Source: Chitinophaga silvatica
Lineage (GTDB): Bacteria; Bacteroidota; Bacteroidia; Chitinophagales; Chitinophagaceae
Direction: 5' to 3'
Assembly (NCBI RefSeq): GCF_003419895.1
Contig: NZ_QPMM01000008.1
Span: 62,001 to 126,000, forward strand
Length of the DNA stretch: 64,000 nucleotides
Part shown: piece after piece, positions 26,552 through 36,471 of the stretch
Layout: every line of letters begins with the position of its first letter
Position numbering within the stretch: the first letter of the stretch is position 1
Position numbers and translations under genes: made by a program
Notes under the pieces: model-generated
What the model was told of the DNA's origin: nothing
Seen by the model: the letters and a program-made list of their open reading frames with translations, nothing else
Database searches by the model: none

Positions 26552-27022
26552 TTAAGATAGATTTAGCCCCGTTGTAATGCTTTTGAGAATTGTTTTTAAT
26601 CGTTGCATCTCTTCTTTCCCGGTAATGTTGGCATAATACTCGGTAACCTCATCAACTACATCATAGACAGTAATCATGAATTCTTTACCCTTATCCGTTA
26701 AGAATATCAGGCTGGCTCTATTATCAGTATCGTGCTTACGGGTACTGATATAGTTACTTGCCTCCAGATTCTTAACAACTTTGCTCATTGCCTGTTTGCT
26801 AATTCTGGCCTTTCTTGCCAGGTCGTTGTTGATGGTGCCGTGTGAATCTATATTCACCAGTAATACCATATCTCCTAATTTAAAATCAGTATACCCTCTT
26901 TCCCTGATTTTCTGAATAATACGGAGATCTATATCCTTTTTGAATTGGTTGATCAGACGGGCAAGACTATTAGACCTATCGGTCATATACGCCTCGTACT
27001 TTGCGTCAATAGTTGCACTCAT
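26552..27022 (-). CDS. MarR-family regulator
   Basis: 156-residue winged-helix regulator, probably a dimeric repressor. The recognition part is I-N-N-D-L-A-R-K-A-R-I-S-K-Q-A-M-S-K-V-V-K-N-L-E, followed by the wing with D-T-D-N-R-A-S-L-I-F-L-T-D-K-G. The start ATG at 27022 leaves a charged N-terminal helix. It may control itself or mannonate dehydratase downstream on the same strand upstream side, but the 397-bp spacer argues against co-transcription. The ligand is unknown. Confidence 0.9.
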   Translation of the reverse strand: MSATIDAKYEAYMTDRSNSLARLINQFKKDIDLRIIQKIRERGYTDFKLGDMVLLVNIDSHGTINNDLARKARISKQAMSKVVKNLEASNYISTRKHDTDNRASLIFLTDKGKEFMITVYDVVDEVTEYYANITGKEEMQRLKTILKSITTGLNLS

Positions 27023-27419
27023 TATGCTGTAGGTTTAGTATAAAAACGGATAATATTAATATCCGAATGCAATGCTACAAAAAATTTCTCTCGCAAAGGA
27101 GCAAAGGAAGCCAAGAGGCATAAGAATTTTTTACAGATAAGTCTAAAAAGACCAAAGCGAATGTTTTACGAGTTTCCAATGGGTATGATTATCAATAATA
27201 AAACCAATCGGTAATTCTTAAAACATTCGCTATTCCTTATGCTGCTCAAAAAAGCTTAATAGCTTTGTGAGCAAGAGCAGTGTCATTTGTACACGTAATC
27301 AGCCATTACGGTATTGGTTCAAATACATTTTCTGCTCTGGTGTAGCATCTCAGTCCGACGATGGTATTGCTTATCCCCACCTTTACTCGTTGTACAGACC
27401 TGATGCTGGTAGTAGTTAG
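27023..27419. repeat. 397-bp intergenic region with a large imperfect palindrome
   Basis: No gene found. GCGAATGTTTTA (27157-27168) is inverted at 27219-27230, and pairing continues inward with about 10 of 15 matches. Outside it, GCATAAG near 27118-27124 has an inverted counterpart near 27238. The left side, 27091-27107, reads TCGCAAAGGAGCAAAGG, close to the arm of the inverted repeat at 2605-2623, and 27113-27126 matches the stem at 18578. This looks like a shared intergenic repeat family. Confidence 0.5.
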
Positions 27420-28595
27420 TCAATCAGAGCCTAAAGCCCCGGCTATTCCCATTTCCAGGCCTCTTAGCTCTGCCAGGCCGCGTAAACGACCAATGGCGCT
27501 ATATCCTGGATTAGTCTTTTTATTTAAATCATCCAGCATCTGGTGACCATGATCCGGACGCATAGGTATAGATACATTGCGACGTTTCATTGTCAGAAGG
27601 ATGTTTTTTACTACTGCAAACATATTCACATCCCCTTCCAGGTGGTTTGCTTCGTAGAAATTACCTAAAGCATCACTTTCTGTACTTCTCAAATGAAGGA
27701 AATGGATATGATCTCCCAGTCGCTCAATCATTCCTGGTAAGTCATTATCAGATCTTACACCATAAGACCCGGTGCAGAAACATAGTCCATTGGAGGAGTA
27801 AGGAGCTGCTACCAACAATTCTCTTGCATCCTGCTCTGTACTTACAACTCTTGGTAAGCCAAAAATTGGGAATGGAGGATCATCCGGGTGTATTGCCAGT
27901 TTTACGCCTACTTCTTCTGCTACAGGAGCAATTTGTTGCAGGAAATAGAAAAGATGGAGCTTTAACTGTGTTGCATCAATTCCTTTGTATTTATCCAGGG
28001 CTTCCTGAAAAAGCTCAAGTGTAAAGCTTTCCTCTGATCCGGGTAATCCGGCGATGATATTTCTTTGTATCGTAGTTTTTTCCTCGTCGGTCATGCTATC
28101 GAACCGCTCTTTGGCCATAGCAATTTCCTCCTCGGTATAGTCTTTCTCTGCATTTGGTCTTTTCAACATAAACAGATCAAATGCTACCAGTGCTGCCTTT
28201 TCGAATCGTAATGCCTTGGAACCATCAGCAACGGTATAGGAAAGATCAGTACGCGTCCAATCCAGAACAGGCATGAAATTGTAAGTAACGATACGGATAT
28301 CACAAGCTGCCAGATTACGTAGCGTTTGCTGGTAGTTTTGGATATACTCTTTGAAACGGCCACGTTGCGTTTTGATATCTTCATGCACAGGCACACTTTC
28401 AACAACAGACCAGGTAAGACCTGCCGCCTCGATAATAGCCTTTCGTTTTAGTATTTCTTCCTTCGTCCATACTATTCCATTGGGTACATGGTGTAGTGCT
28501 GTAACAATTCCGGTAGCTCCTGCCTGTTTTATATCGGCAAGACTTACAGGATCGTTAGGGCCGTACCAACGCCATGTCTGTTCCATTCTCTGCAT
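27420..28595 (-). CDS. uxuA: mannonate dehydratase
   Basis: Cytoplasmic metal-dependent enzyme that dehydrates D-mannonate to 2-keto-3-deoxy-D-gluconate in hexuronate (glucuronate) catabolism. It begins with the family signature [14 protein letters not shown], then [11 protein letters not shown]. Later come [17 protein letters not shown] and R-P-D-H-G-H-Q-M. Length (391) is normal. The ATG three codons in (28586) is the alternative start. It has a textbook Bacteroidota promoter of its own (28642-28672 minus). No uxuB, uxaC or KDG kinase gene is adjacent. Confidence 0.96.
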   Translation of the reverse strand: MQRMEQTWRWYGPNDPVSLADIKQAGATGIVTALHHVPNGIVWTKEEILKRKAIIEAAGLTWSVVESVPVHEDIKTQRGRFKEYIQNYQQTLRNLAACDIRIVTYNFMPVLDWTRTDLSYTVADGSKALRFEKAALVAFDLFMLKRPNAEKDYTEEEIAMAKERFDSMTDEEKTTIQRNIIAGLPGSEESFTLELFQEALDKYKGIDATQLKLHLFYFLQQIAPVAEEVGVKLAIHPDDPPFPIFGLPRVVSTEQDARELLVAAPYSSNGLCFCTGSYGVRSDNDLPGMIERLGDHIHFLHLRSTESDALGNFYEANHLEGDVNMFAVVKNILLTMKRRNVSIPMRPDHGHQMLDDLNKKTNPGYSAIGRLRGLAELRGLEMGIAGALGSD

Positions 28596-28641
28596 AATGC
28601 ATATATGTTTAGTAAATCCAGAATTTACGGGTTAGAAACCC

Positions 28642-28672
28642 CAAAAATATAATCTATCTACACATATACAAA
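28642..28672 (-). promoter_or_regulatory. consensus promoter for uxuA
   Basis: On the minus strand TTTG (28669-28672), a 19-bp spacer and TATTTTTG (28642-28649) fit the Bacteroidota -33/-7 consensus exactly. Transcription would start near 28635, about 40 bases before the gene. Confidence 0.7.
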
Positions 28673-28687
28673 CTTTGATTTCAAATT

Positions 28688-30004
28688 TTAAGCTTCTGAT
28701 TCTCTTATCAATACAACCATTATGTCCATTACATTTGTATTGGTAGGCCCTGTAATGATTAACCCGCCTACCTTTGAGAAGAACGTCCAGGCATCATTAT
28801 TTGCAAGAAAAACTAATGGGTTGAGCTGTAAATCTTTTGCTTTTTTAATCGTTGATGCATTTACGATAGCGCCTGCGGCCTCAGTTGGGCCATCATTCCC
28901 ATCTGTTCCTGCACTCAAAATTGTGATTTGTGGGTAGTTTTCTATAAGTCTGGCCGCAGTTAATGCAAATTGTTGATTACGCCCTCCTTTACCGCTTCCT
29001 GTTACCACTACTGTTGTTTCTCCTCCTGCCAGCAAACATGCCGGTAAAGTACCTTTATATTCAAGTGCTGAATTAACCAGCCATTTAGCTACTGTATCAA
29101 CATTCCCCGTTACAGTAGATGATAACTGACAGGAATAATAACCCAGTTCTTTAGCAGTTTTCTCTGCTGCACTTAAGGCGATGGCATTACTCCCTATCAG
29201 ATAATTACTGGTAAATGAAAGTTCTTTACTTCCGGGTTTGAGTGTTTCTGCAATGTTGCCCTGCACTCCTTCCTTGATATGCTGTAATATAACCTGTGGA
29301 ATTTTATTGATAAGCTGATATTTTTCCAGGATAGTCATACAGTCCTGAAACGTAGAAGGATCTGCTACCGTAGGTCCCGACCCAATAATACTCAGATCAT
29401 CCCCGACCACATCACTTAAAATTAAGGAACAAACCCTGGCCGGAGCCAATAATCTGGCAAGTTGTCCGCCTTTTATTGCTGATAAATGTTTTCTGACAAT
29501 ATTCATTTCGTATATATCAGCGCCACTTTTCAACAAAGCCTCAAATACCGTCTGTATATCAGATAAGGTAGTTCCTTCATGCACATCGGCCAATAATGAT
29601 GAAGCACCACCGGAAAGGAGGAATAGTACTAAATCGTTTGCTGCTACCAGTTTTGAAAGTTCAAGAATTCTAACAGTAGCGGCTATACTATTAGAATCAG
29701 GAATGGGGTGCCCGGCCTCTATCAGCTCCAGGTTTTGTAGCGGCATTCCATGGCCATATTTGGTTACAATGCAACCTTGTAGCCTGAAATAGGGGCTTAA
29801 TATTTGTTCTGCCTCTCTGGCCATTGCAGCTGATGCTTTACCAGCTCCAAAAATCCAGATTTTACCGTCTGTGGGGATTGTATAGGAAATTCCTGCAATC
29901 AGAAGAGTATTGGCACCGGAAATGATGATATTACTTTGCATCAATTGTTCCGGATGCACAGCTGCTACAGCCGCCAGAAATATATTTTCTATATCAGTGT
30001 TCAA
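28688..30004 (-). CDS. glycerate 2-kinase, MOFRL/TtuD family
   Basis: Cytoplasmic kinase that phosphorylates D-glycerate to 2-phosphoglycerate. The 438 residues cover the DUF4147-like N-terminal domain (I-F-G-A-G-K-A-S-A-A-M-A and L-L-S-G-G-A-S-S-L-L) and the MOFRL C-terminal domain (L-A-G-G-E-T-T-V-V-V-T-G-S-G-K-G-G-R-N-Q). This class II family is distinct from GarK. It starts 4 bp after the LTXXQ-type gene, so the two are probably co-transcribed, and it lies before uxuA. Sugar-acid use is a plausible shared theme. Confidence 0.93.
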   Translation of the reverse strand: MNTDIENIFLAAVAAVHPEQLMQSNIIISGANTLLIAGISYTIPTDGKIWIFGAGKASAAMAREAEQILSPYFRLQGCIVTKYGHGMPLQNLELIEAGHPIPDSNSIAATVRILELSKLVAANDLVLFLLSGGASSLLADVHEGTTLSDIQTVFEALLKSGADIYEMNIVRKHLSAIKGGQLARLLAPARVCSLILSDVVGDDLSIIGSGPTVADPSTFQDCMTILEKYQLINKIPQVILQHIKEGVQGNIAETLKPGSKELSFTSNYLIGSNAIALSAAEKTAKELGYYSCQLSSTVTGNVDTVAKWLVNSALEYKGTLPACLLAGGETTVVVTGSGKGGRNQQFALTAARLIENYPQITILSAGTDGNDGPTEAAGAIVNASTIKKAKDLQLNPLVFLANNDAWTFFSKVGGLIITGPTNTNVMDIMVVLIRESEA

Positions 30005-30008
30005 TAGA

Positions 30009-30440
30009 TTACTGATTAGCTTTTCTCTGCCTTTTTTTCTCCATTTTGGCTTCCAGGTGATCTTTTTTGTTCATTTCCCAATCCGTCCATTTCTTAAACT
30101 GGGTTGGAGTCAGTACACTTTTAAAACGTTGACTACGTTCAGTATCCAATGTTTTAAATTGAGTCATTCGCTCTTTATTGGTGAGCTCTGAATTGGCCTT
30201 TACTTCATCCATTCTGCGAACAATATCTAAGTTGATAGCATAGATCTGCCGGATCTGATCTTTGTTAAGCGCAAGTTTGTGCGATATCTTATCAGTGATT
30301 TTGTCGGCCCTGCCTTCTACCGACCAACGTCCTCTCATCATAGTGGTATCCTGCACCTGTGCGTGAGAAGTAATAGCGGTTGTGCAAAAGCAAATCGCCA
30401 GGAAAAGCAATCGGGCAGCATTAAACTTCATAGTCAGCAT
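30009..30440 (-). CDS. exported LTXXQ (Spy/CpxP-like) protein
   Basis: Periplasmic small helical protein of 143 residues. It has a signal peptide (M-K-F-N-A-A-R-L-L-F-L...S-H-A-Q, with a possible start three codons later at 30431), then helices rich in Lys, Arg and Glu with two LTXXQ-like stretches (L-A-L-N-K-D-Q and L-T-P-T-Q-F-K-K-W). Related proteins act as stress-related periplasmic chaperones. The tail is very basic (M-E-K-K-R-Q-R-K). A -7 box TAAGTTTG lies at 30457-30464 on the minus strand. Co-transcription with the glycerate kinase has no clear logic. Confidence 0.75.
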   Translation of the reverse strand: MLTMKFNAARLLFLAICFCTTAITSHAQVQDTTMMRGRWSVEGRADKITDKISHKLALNKDQIRQIYAINLDIVRRMDEVKANSELTNKERMTQFKTLDTERSQRFKSVLTPTQFKKWTDWEMNKKDHLEAKMEKKRQRKANQ

Positions 30441-30456
30441 GTCGAGTGAATTTAAA

Positions 30457-30464
30457 CAAACTTA
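30457..30464 (-). promoter_or_regulatory. -7 promoter box for the LTXXQ gene and glycerate kinase
   Basis: TAAGTTTG on the minus strand is a perfect match, 17 bp before the start. A TTTG at 30480-30483 has a short 15-bp spacing. Confidence 0.4.
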
Positions 30465-30616
30465 GGTGTATTCATGATTCAAATTATCCCTTTTTCGTGT
30501 GAATCCAAAACGCTAATTGCCATTCATAAAAAAAATGGCATTTTATTGAATTCGCCTTTAATGATTTGTTATTTTAGCCGGTCAACTAAATCTGAACCTC
30601 TAAATTAGAGACACGC

Positions 30617-33600
30617 ATGAAAAAAGCTTTTGAGAAACCCGGGATAGCGCTACTATCACGGTGTCTGGCCTATGCTATGAACAGGCATCGCAGTAAGTTG
30701 CTCATGCTTGGTTTACTGGCTACTGCCACCTATGCCAATGCACAGGAAACCTTCCCGGTTAATGGGATTGCCGACCCAAGGGAACGTTGTTTTGCCTTTA
30801 CACATGCCACTATTGTAAAGGATGCCCAAACAGTTTTAAATAATGCAACCCTCGTGATCAGAGACGGAAAGATCATCGACGTCGGGCCTTCCGCCTCTAT
30901 CCCTAAGGATGCTGTAGTTCTGGATTGTAAAGGAAAATACATCTATCCTTCCTTTGTAGATATCTTTAGTAACTACGGACTTTCAGATGCTAAAAAAGGC
31001 GGATCCGCCTGGAATGCTCCTCCTCAGTTCCTCTCTAATACAAAAGGGCCATACGGATGGAATCAGGCAATCAAAAGTGAAATAAATGCAGCTGATGTTT
31101 TTGCGGTAGATGATTCTAAAGCCAGTCCTTTAAGAGAAATCGGGTTTGGAACGGTTCTTACCCAACAACAGGATGGTATTGCCCGTGGTACTGCCGCCCT
31201 GGTGACGCTGGCCACTGAAAGAGAAAATACTGTGGTATTGCGTGAAAAGGCCGCTGCTGGCTATTCTTTCGATAAGGGTAGCTCCACTCAAAACTACCCC
31301 AACTCCCTGATGGGTAGCATTGCGTTGCTACGTCAGACTTATCTGGATGCCCAATGGTATAAAAGTCAAACTGGCAAAGAAGGGCTCAATCTTAGTCTCC
31401 AGGCCTGGAATAATAACCAGCAACTTCCTCAGATTTTTGAGGTTGCTGATAAATGGGATGCCATCAGAGCCGATAAAATAGGTGATGAATTCGGAGTTCA
31501 ATACATTATTAAAGCTGGTGGAAACGAATATCAACGGATTAATGAAATTGCTGCTACTAAAGCTACCTTCATTTTACCATTGAATTTCCCAGGCGCTATG
31601 GATGTTGAAGATCCTAACGATGCCCGTTTTGTTTCCCTGGCCAGTATGAAACATTGGGAAATGGCCCCTACAGAACCTGCTGCTTTTGAAAAGGCTAATA
31701 TACCTTTTTGTTTAACTGCTGCAGATCTAAAGGATACCAAACAATTCCTGGCCAACCTGAGGAAAGCAATTGAATATGGGCTCACTCCTGCCAAAGCACT
31801 GGAAGCGCTTACAAAAACACCTGCTACCTTAATTAAATCCTATGATAAAGTAGGAAGCCTGGAAACCGGTAAGCTAGCCAATTTCCTCATTACATCTGGT
31901 CCTGTATTCGAAGAGAAAACCATTATCTTCCAAAACTGGGTGCAAGGACATAAATACAGTCTGAAGACTGATGGATGGAATGATATCCGAGGCGTTTATT
32001 CTGTTACAACTACTCCTGGAGGTACTTATAATGTTGAAGTAAAAGGTTCTGTTACTGCTCCATCTATCGCTGTTTTGCAACAGGATACCTTACCTGGTAA
32101 ACTGGAAATTGATGGAAAGCTTGTTTCATTGTCGATCCCGCTGGCTAAAAATTCAAAATCAACAGTAAGGCTTAGCGGAATACTTGGAGCCACCAACTGG
32201 GAAGGAACAGGTGTTGATACCAGCGGTAACCCCGTTAAATGGACAGCTTCCTTCGTGAAAGCAATTCCGGAAAAAACTGATACTAAGAAGACTAATGCTC
32301 CAACTGTTGGGCCATTATACTTCCCATTCAATGGTTATGGTTGGGAAAAATTACCTCAACAACAGGATTTGCTGATTAGAAATGCAACGGTATGGACAAA
32401 CGAAAAAGATGGTGTACTCCAAAACACTGATGTGCTGATTCGTGGTGGTAAGATTGCTCAGGTAGGTAAGAATTTGCCTGCCGGTAATGCTAAAGTGGTA
32501 GATGGAACCGGTAAGCACTTATCTGCTGGTATTATAGATGAACACTCACATATTGCAATCAGTAGTGGAGTGAACGAATCTTCTCAGTCTGTGACCGCGG
32601 AAGTTAGAATTGCCGATGTTGTAAACCCTGAAGATGTGAATATCTATCGCCAGTTAAGCGGCGGAGTAACTGCTTCTCACCTGCTACATGGAAGTGCCAA
32701 TGCGATAGGCGGACAATCACAACTTATCAAACTTCGTTGGGGCCAGACAGCCGAAGGATTAAAAGTTGATAACTGGGATCCGTTTATCAAATTTGCTTTA
32801 GGCGAAAACGTAAAGCAATCAAACTGGGGAGACAGAAATACGGTTAGATTCCCACAAACAAGAATGGGGGTAGAACAAGTGTATGTAGATGCCTTTACCA
32901 GAGCAAGAGAATATGATAAGCAAGGCCCTAACAAACGCCGTGATCTGGAGCTGGATGCATTGAGTGAAATACTCAATCACAAACGCTTTATTACCTGCCA
33001 CTCTTATGTACAGAGTGAAATAAATATGCTGATGCATGTTGCTGATAGTTTCCATTTCAGAGTAAACACCTTTACGCATATATTAGAAGGTTATAAGGTG
33101 GCCGACAAAATGAAAGCACATGGTGCCGGTGCCGGAACATTTGCTGATTGGTGGGCATATAAAATGGAAGTACAGGATGCAATTCCTTACAACGCTGCTA
33201 TTATGGATAAAGTGGGAGTAATTACAGCCATCAATTCCGATGATGCTGAAATGGCCCGCAGATTAAATCAGGAAGCTGCTAAAACTGTGAAATACGGAGG
33301 GTTAAGTGAAGAAGAAGCCTTAAAACTGGTAACATTAAATCCTGCTAAACTCTTACATATGGATAGCCGTATGGGTAGTATAAAAGTTGGAAAAGATGCC
33401 GACGTAGTTTTATGGACAGATAATCCGTTAAGTATTTATGCCAAAGCTGCTGTTACCATCGTAGATGGAGTTATAGAATTTGATCGTGACTCCGATCTGC
33501 AATTGCGTAGCCGAATAGCCACGGAGCGTAATCGTCTTATTCAGTTGATGTTGGCAGAAAAGAAAAAAGGAGCGCCTGTAAAGAAGGCAACTTTTGTACC

Positions 33601-33661
33601 TGATGAGATCTATCATTGTGAAGATCTGCAGGGCGGACATCAAATGGGAATTGTTTTTTAA
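30617..33661 (+). CDS. exported amidohydrolase with two modules, only the second with HxH
   Basis: Exported metal-dependent hydrolase, 1014 residues. The signal core L-L-M-L-G-L-L-A-T-A...N-A-Q lies at about 29-43, so ATG at 30677 (M21) is an alternative start. Module 1 (about 50-455) has the imidazolonepropionase-like outer beta sandwich, but where the HxH should be it reads Y-P-S-F-V-D-I-F-S-N-Y. Module 2 (about 585-1000) has H643-x-H645 in D-E-H-S-H-I, then C-H-S-Y, F-T-H-I-L-E-G and N-S-D-D-A-E, the other expected metal and catalytic residues. A beta-rich linker joins them. The substrate is unknown; related proteins cleave dipeptides or cyclic imides. It heads an operon with the next gene. 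Confidence 0.85.
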   Translation: MKKAFEKPGIALLSRCLAYAMNRHRSKLLMLGLLATATYANAQETFPVNGIADPRERCFAFTHATIVKDAQTVLNNATLVIRDGKIIDVGPSASIPKDAVVLDCKGKYIYPSFVDIFSNYGLSDAKKGGSAWNAPPQFLSNTKGPYGWNQAIKSEINAADVFAVDDSKASPLREIGFGTVLTQQQDGIARGTAALVTLATERENTVVLREKAAAGYSFDKGSSTQNYPNSLMGSIALLRQTYLDAQWYKSQTGKEGLNLSLQAWNNNQQLPQIFEVADKWDAIRADKIGDEFGVQYIIKAGGNEYQRINEIAATKATFILPLNFPGAMDVEDPNDARFVSLASMKHWEMAPTEPAAFEKANIPFCLTAADLKDTKQFLANLRKAIEYGLTPAKALEALTKTPATLIKSYDKVGSLETGKLANFLITSGPVFEEKTIIFQNWVQGHKYSLKTDGWNDIRGVYSVTTTPGGTYNVEVKGSVTAPSIAVLQQDTLPGKLEIDGKLVSLSIPLAKNSKSTVRLSGILGATNWEGTGVDTSGNPVKWTASFVKAIPEKTDTKKTNAPTVGPLYFPFNGYGWEKLPQQQDLLIRNATVWTNEKDGVLQNTDVLIRGGKIAQVGKNLPAGNAKVVDGTGKHLSAGIIDEHSHIAISSGVNESSQSVTAEVRIADVVNPEDVNIYRQLSGGVTASHLLHGSANAIGGQSQLIKLRWGQTAEGLKVDNWDPFIKFALGENVKQSNWGDRNTVRFPQTRMGVEQVYVDAFTRAREYDKQGPNKRRDLELDALSEILNHKRFITCHSYVQSEINMLMHVADSFHFRVNTFTHILEGYKVADKMKAHGAGAGTFADWWAYKMEVQDAIPYNAAIMDKVGVITAINSDDAEMARRLNQEAAKTVKYGGLSEEEALKLVTLNPAKLLHMDSRMGSIKVGKDADVVLWTDNPLSIYAKAAVTIVDGVIEFDRDSDLQLRSRIATERNRLIQLMLAEKKKGAPVKKATFVPDEIYHCEDLQGGHQMGIVF

Positions 33662-33680
33662 CAAACGTATTAGCACAGCT

Positions 33681-34961
33681 ATGAAAAAGAAATTCATTTT
33701 AATGGGCCTGGCATTAGGACTTCATTCGGCCTACGCCCAGGAAACTATATCACCTGCAGGTCCGCAATCCAAACCAGTTTTTCTGTTTGGAGGAACTATA
33801 CACATAGGCAATGGAAAGGTTATTGAAAATGGCAGTATTGTTTTCGATAAAGGAAAAATCATTGCAATAGGAACATTGGTGCCACCTGCATCTGCTAGTG
33901 TAACAACCATACATTTAGAAGGTAAGCATGTTTATCCGGGAATCATAGTTCCTGACTCTGATTTGGGATTGATAGAATTTGAGAGTGTAAGAGCTACTAT
34001 CGATGCCAGAGAAGTAGGAGAGATGAATCCTTCTGTCAGATCACTCATTGCCTACAATACCGATTCAAAAGTGATCAATACATTACGTTCCAACGGTATC
34101 TTACTGGCACAGATTACTCCTAAGGGAGGTATTATCAGTGGTACCTCTTCAGTAGTGCAGCTCGACGCCTGGAACTGGGAAGATGCAGCTTACAAAACAG
34201 ATAATGGATTACATTTCTTTATGCCACGCCAGAGTGGTGGCGGGCGCCGGGGCCCTAATGGTGCTGAAGCTCCTAAAACAGCTCTGGATCAGGTAGAAGG
34301 CGTACGAACCTTTTTCCGTGAGGCTAAAGCCTATTTGCAGGAATCTAAGCATACTGCTACTAATCTGAAATTCGAAGCAATGCGCCCTCTGTTCAAAAAA
34401 GATCAGAAGCTATTTATTCACTGCGATTTAGTAAAGGAGATGCTGATTGCAATTGATTTTGCTAAAGAATTTGATTTGGATGTGACCATCGTTGGGGGAG
34501 CAGATTCCTGGCAGATTGCCGATTTGCTGAAGCAAGCAAATATCTCCGTAATCCTGAACCAACCACATAGTTTACCTATCATGCAGGACGATGATGTGGA
34601 TCAGCCTTATAAAACAGCAGCACAATTGCAAAAGGCAGGTGTATTGTATTGTCTTAGCAATGAAGGGTTCTGGCAACAACGTAACCTGGGCTTTGAAGCA
34701 GGTACAGCTGCCACTTACGGTCTTACCAAAGAAGAAGCCTTATCGGCCGTTACAATCAACGCTGCTAAGATCTTAGGAATTGATAAACAAACAGGAACCC
34801 TGGAAGTAGGCAAAGATGCCAATATCACAGTTAGCGATGGTGATCTGCTGGATATGAAATCCAGCGTTATTATTCATGCATTTATTCAGGGAAGGGAAAT
34901 TAATCTTGATAATAAACAGAAACAGCTTTCTGAGAAGTATCATAAGAAGTATGGACTTTAA
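33681..34961 (+). CDS. amidohydrolase-like protein lacking HxH
   Basis: Exported paralogue of module 1 of the previous protein, 426 residues. ATG at 33681, 19 bp after the previous stop, gives a signal peptide (M-K-K-K-F-I-L-M-G-L...A-Y-A-Q); a longer frame from 33594 overlaps the previous gene and is not favoured. It has the usual outer domain (I-E-N-G-S-I-V-F-D-K-G-K-I) and C-terminal G-T-L-E-V-G-K-D-A-N-I-T-V, but the metal-binding position reads Y-P-G-I-I-V-P-D-S-D. A catalytic metal site like that of amidohydrolases is thus doubtful. It could be a partner subunit of the two-module enzyme. Confidence 0.85.
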   Translation: MKKKFILMGLALGLHSAYAQETISPAGPQSKPVFLFGGTIHIGNGKVIENGSIVFDKGKIIAIGTLVPPASASVTTIHLEGKHVYPGIIVPDSDLGLIEFESVRATIDAREVGEMNPSVRSLIAYNTDSKVINTLRSNGILLAQITPKGGIISGTSSVVQLDAWNWEDAAYKTDNGLHFFMPRQSGGGRRGPNGAEAPKTALDQVEGVRTFFREAKAYLQESKHTATNLKFEAMRPLFKKDQKLFIHCDLVKEMLIAIDFAKEFDLDVTIVGGADSWQIADLLKQANISVILNQPHSLPIMQDDDVDQPYKTAAQLQKAGVLYCLSNEGFWQQRNLGFEAGTAATYGLTKEEALSAVTINAAKILGIDKQTGTLEVGKDANITVSDGDLLDMKSSVIIHAFIQGREINLDNKQKQLSEKYHKKYGL

Positions 34962-34974
34962 TCAGGATAGAAAT

Positions 34975-35024
34975 AAAAAGGAAGAGGAAGTTGCTAAAGC
35001 GTAGCAACTTCCTCTTCCTTTTTA
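34975..35024. terminator. bidirectional terminator between amidohydrolase and tyrS
   Basis: A 17-bp perfect stem (34980-34996 with 35002-35018), flanked by A-run and T-run, lies between two convergent gene ends and serves both strands. Confidence 0.9.
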
Positions 35025-35037
35025 TACAAAACTCTTA

Positions 35038-36321
35038 TTATACAGTCTTTACCAGGTAATAATTAGTTTTTCCTTTCTGGATTAAAAGGTATTTATTATT
35101 CAGAAGATCTGGAGTTGAAATTACCTGATCTATACCTGTAGCTTTTTTCTTATTAACACTTACTCCACCGCCCTGCACCAGTTTACGTGCTTCGCTTTTG
35201 CTTGGAAGGATTCCGGTTTCAGCTAAAAGGGTGACGATGTCTTTACCTGCTTCTAAATCAGAGGCTGCAACTTCATGTTGTGGCACCCCGTTCATTACAT
35301 CCAGTAACTGGTCTTCTGATAAAGAAGCAAGAATGGCAGCGGTGTTATTATTAAAAAGTATGGAAGAAGCTTCAACAGCAAATTCATAGTTTTCTTTACC
35401 ATGAATGAAGGTTGTTACTTCCTGAGCGAGTCTTCTTTGCAGAATCCTGCGCCCGGCATCCGCTCTGTGTTCTGCGATTATTGCATCTATTTCTTCCTGG
35501 CCTAAGAAAGTGAATATTTTAATATAGCTTTCGGCATCAACATCTGTTGTATTGAACCAGAATTGGTAGAACATATAAGGAGATGTTCTTTTCGCATCGA
35601 GCCAAACAGTGCCTTGTTCTGTTTTTCCGAACTTGGTGCCATCTGCTTTTTTGATCAGAGGGCAGGTAAAAGCAAATGCTTCACCACCTGCTTTACGGCG
35701 TATAAGCTCAGTACCTGTAACTATATTCCCCCATTGGTCGGATCCGCCCATTTGGAGTTTGCAGTTTTTGGCAGTATATAAATGATAGAAATCGTAGCCT
35801 TGAATTAATTGATAGGTAAATTCGGTAAAGGACATACCATTTTCACCTTCCAGTCTTTTTCTTACAGAATCTTTAGACATCATGTAATTAACAGTGATGT
35901 GTTTGCCTGTATCACGAATAAAGTCTAAGAAGGAGATATGCTGGAACCAATCGAAATTGTTTACCATTTCGGCAGCGTTTGGCTTAGCCGGATCAAAATC
36001 CAGGAAGCTTTCGAGCTGTGCTCTGATACCGGCAACATTTTTTGACAGGGTATCGAGGTCTAACATTTTTCTTTCCTCTGCTTTGAACGAAGGGTCACCC
36101 ACCATACCAGTAGCTCCACCTACCAGTGCAAAGGGTTTATGCCCTGCCTTTTGCAGGTGCACCAGCAATAAGATAGGTACGAGGCTTCCTATATGCAGGG
36201 ACTCAGCAGTAGGGTCAAAACCAATATATGCGCTGGTCATTTCCTTTAGCAATTGCTCTTCAGTACCAGGCATCATATCCTGTATCATACCCCGCCAACG
36301 CAGTTCTTCTATCAGATTCAT
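35038..36321 (-). CDS. tyrS: tyrosyl-tRNA synthetase
   Basis: Class I aminoacyl-tRNA synthetase that charges tRNA-Tyr. It shows the HIGH-type motif in S-L-H-I-G-S-L, the KMSKS-type loop K-F-G-K-T, and Y-D-F-Y-H-L and G-G-S-D-Q-W-G-N in the tyrosine-binding part. A C-terminal S4-like RNA-binding domain carries [16 protein letters not shown]. Length 427 is normal. It is a single transcript with a -7 box at 36342-36349 (minus) and a shared terminator at its end. Confidence 0.98.
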   Translation of the reverse strand: MNLIEELRWRGMIQDMMPGTEEQLLKEMTSAYIGFDPTAESLHIGSLVPILLLVHLQKAGHKPFALVGGATGMVGDPSFKAEERKMLDLDTLSKNVAGIRAQLESFLDFDPAKPNAAEMVNNFDWFQHISFLDFIRDTGKHITVNYMMSKDSVRKRLEGENGMSFTEFTYQLIQGYDFYHLYTAKNCKLQMGGSDQWGNIVTGTELIRRKAGGEAFAFTCPLIKKADGTKFGKTEQGTVWLDAKRTSPYMFYQFWFNTTDVDAESYIKIFTFLGQEEIDAIIAEHRADAGRRILQRRLAQEVTTFIHGKENYEFAVEASSILFNNNTAAILASLSEDQLLDVMNGVPQHEVAASDLEAGKDIVTLLAETGILPSKSEARKLVQGGGVSVNKKKATGIDQVISTPDLLNNKYLLIQKGKTNYYLVKTV

Positions 36322-36341
36322 GATTTATTATTCAATTTTTG

Positions 36342-36349
36342 CAAACCTA
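36342..36349 (-). promoter_or_regulatory. -7 promoter box for tyrS
   Basis: TAGGTTTG on the minus strand fits the consensus and lies 20 bp before the start codon, so the leader would be very short. Confidence 0.45.
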
Positions 36350-36471
36350 CAAAAATAAACAGGAATAACTTAGTTTATGGTGGCCTTCGTCATATATAAG
36401 AATATCTATGTACATTTATATCAGAAACCCCATTGTTTACATTGATTTGTTCACCCAGAAAGCGCATGTTT

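Noticed and set aside
33594-33680. 29-codon N-terminal extension of the second amidohydrolase
   Set aside because: It overlaps the previous gene by 68 bp in another frame, and the signal peptide starts at 33681.
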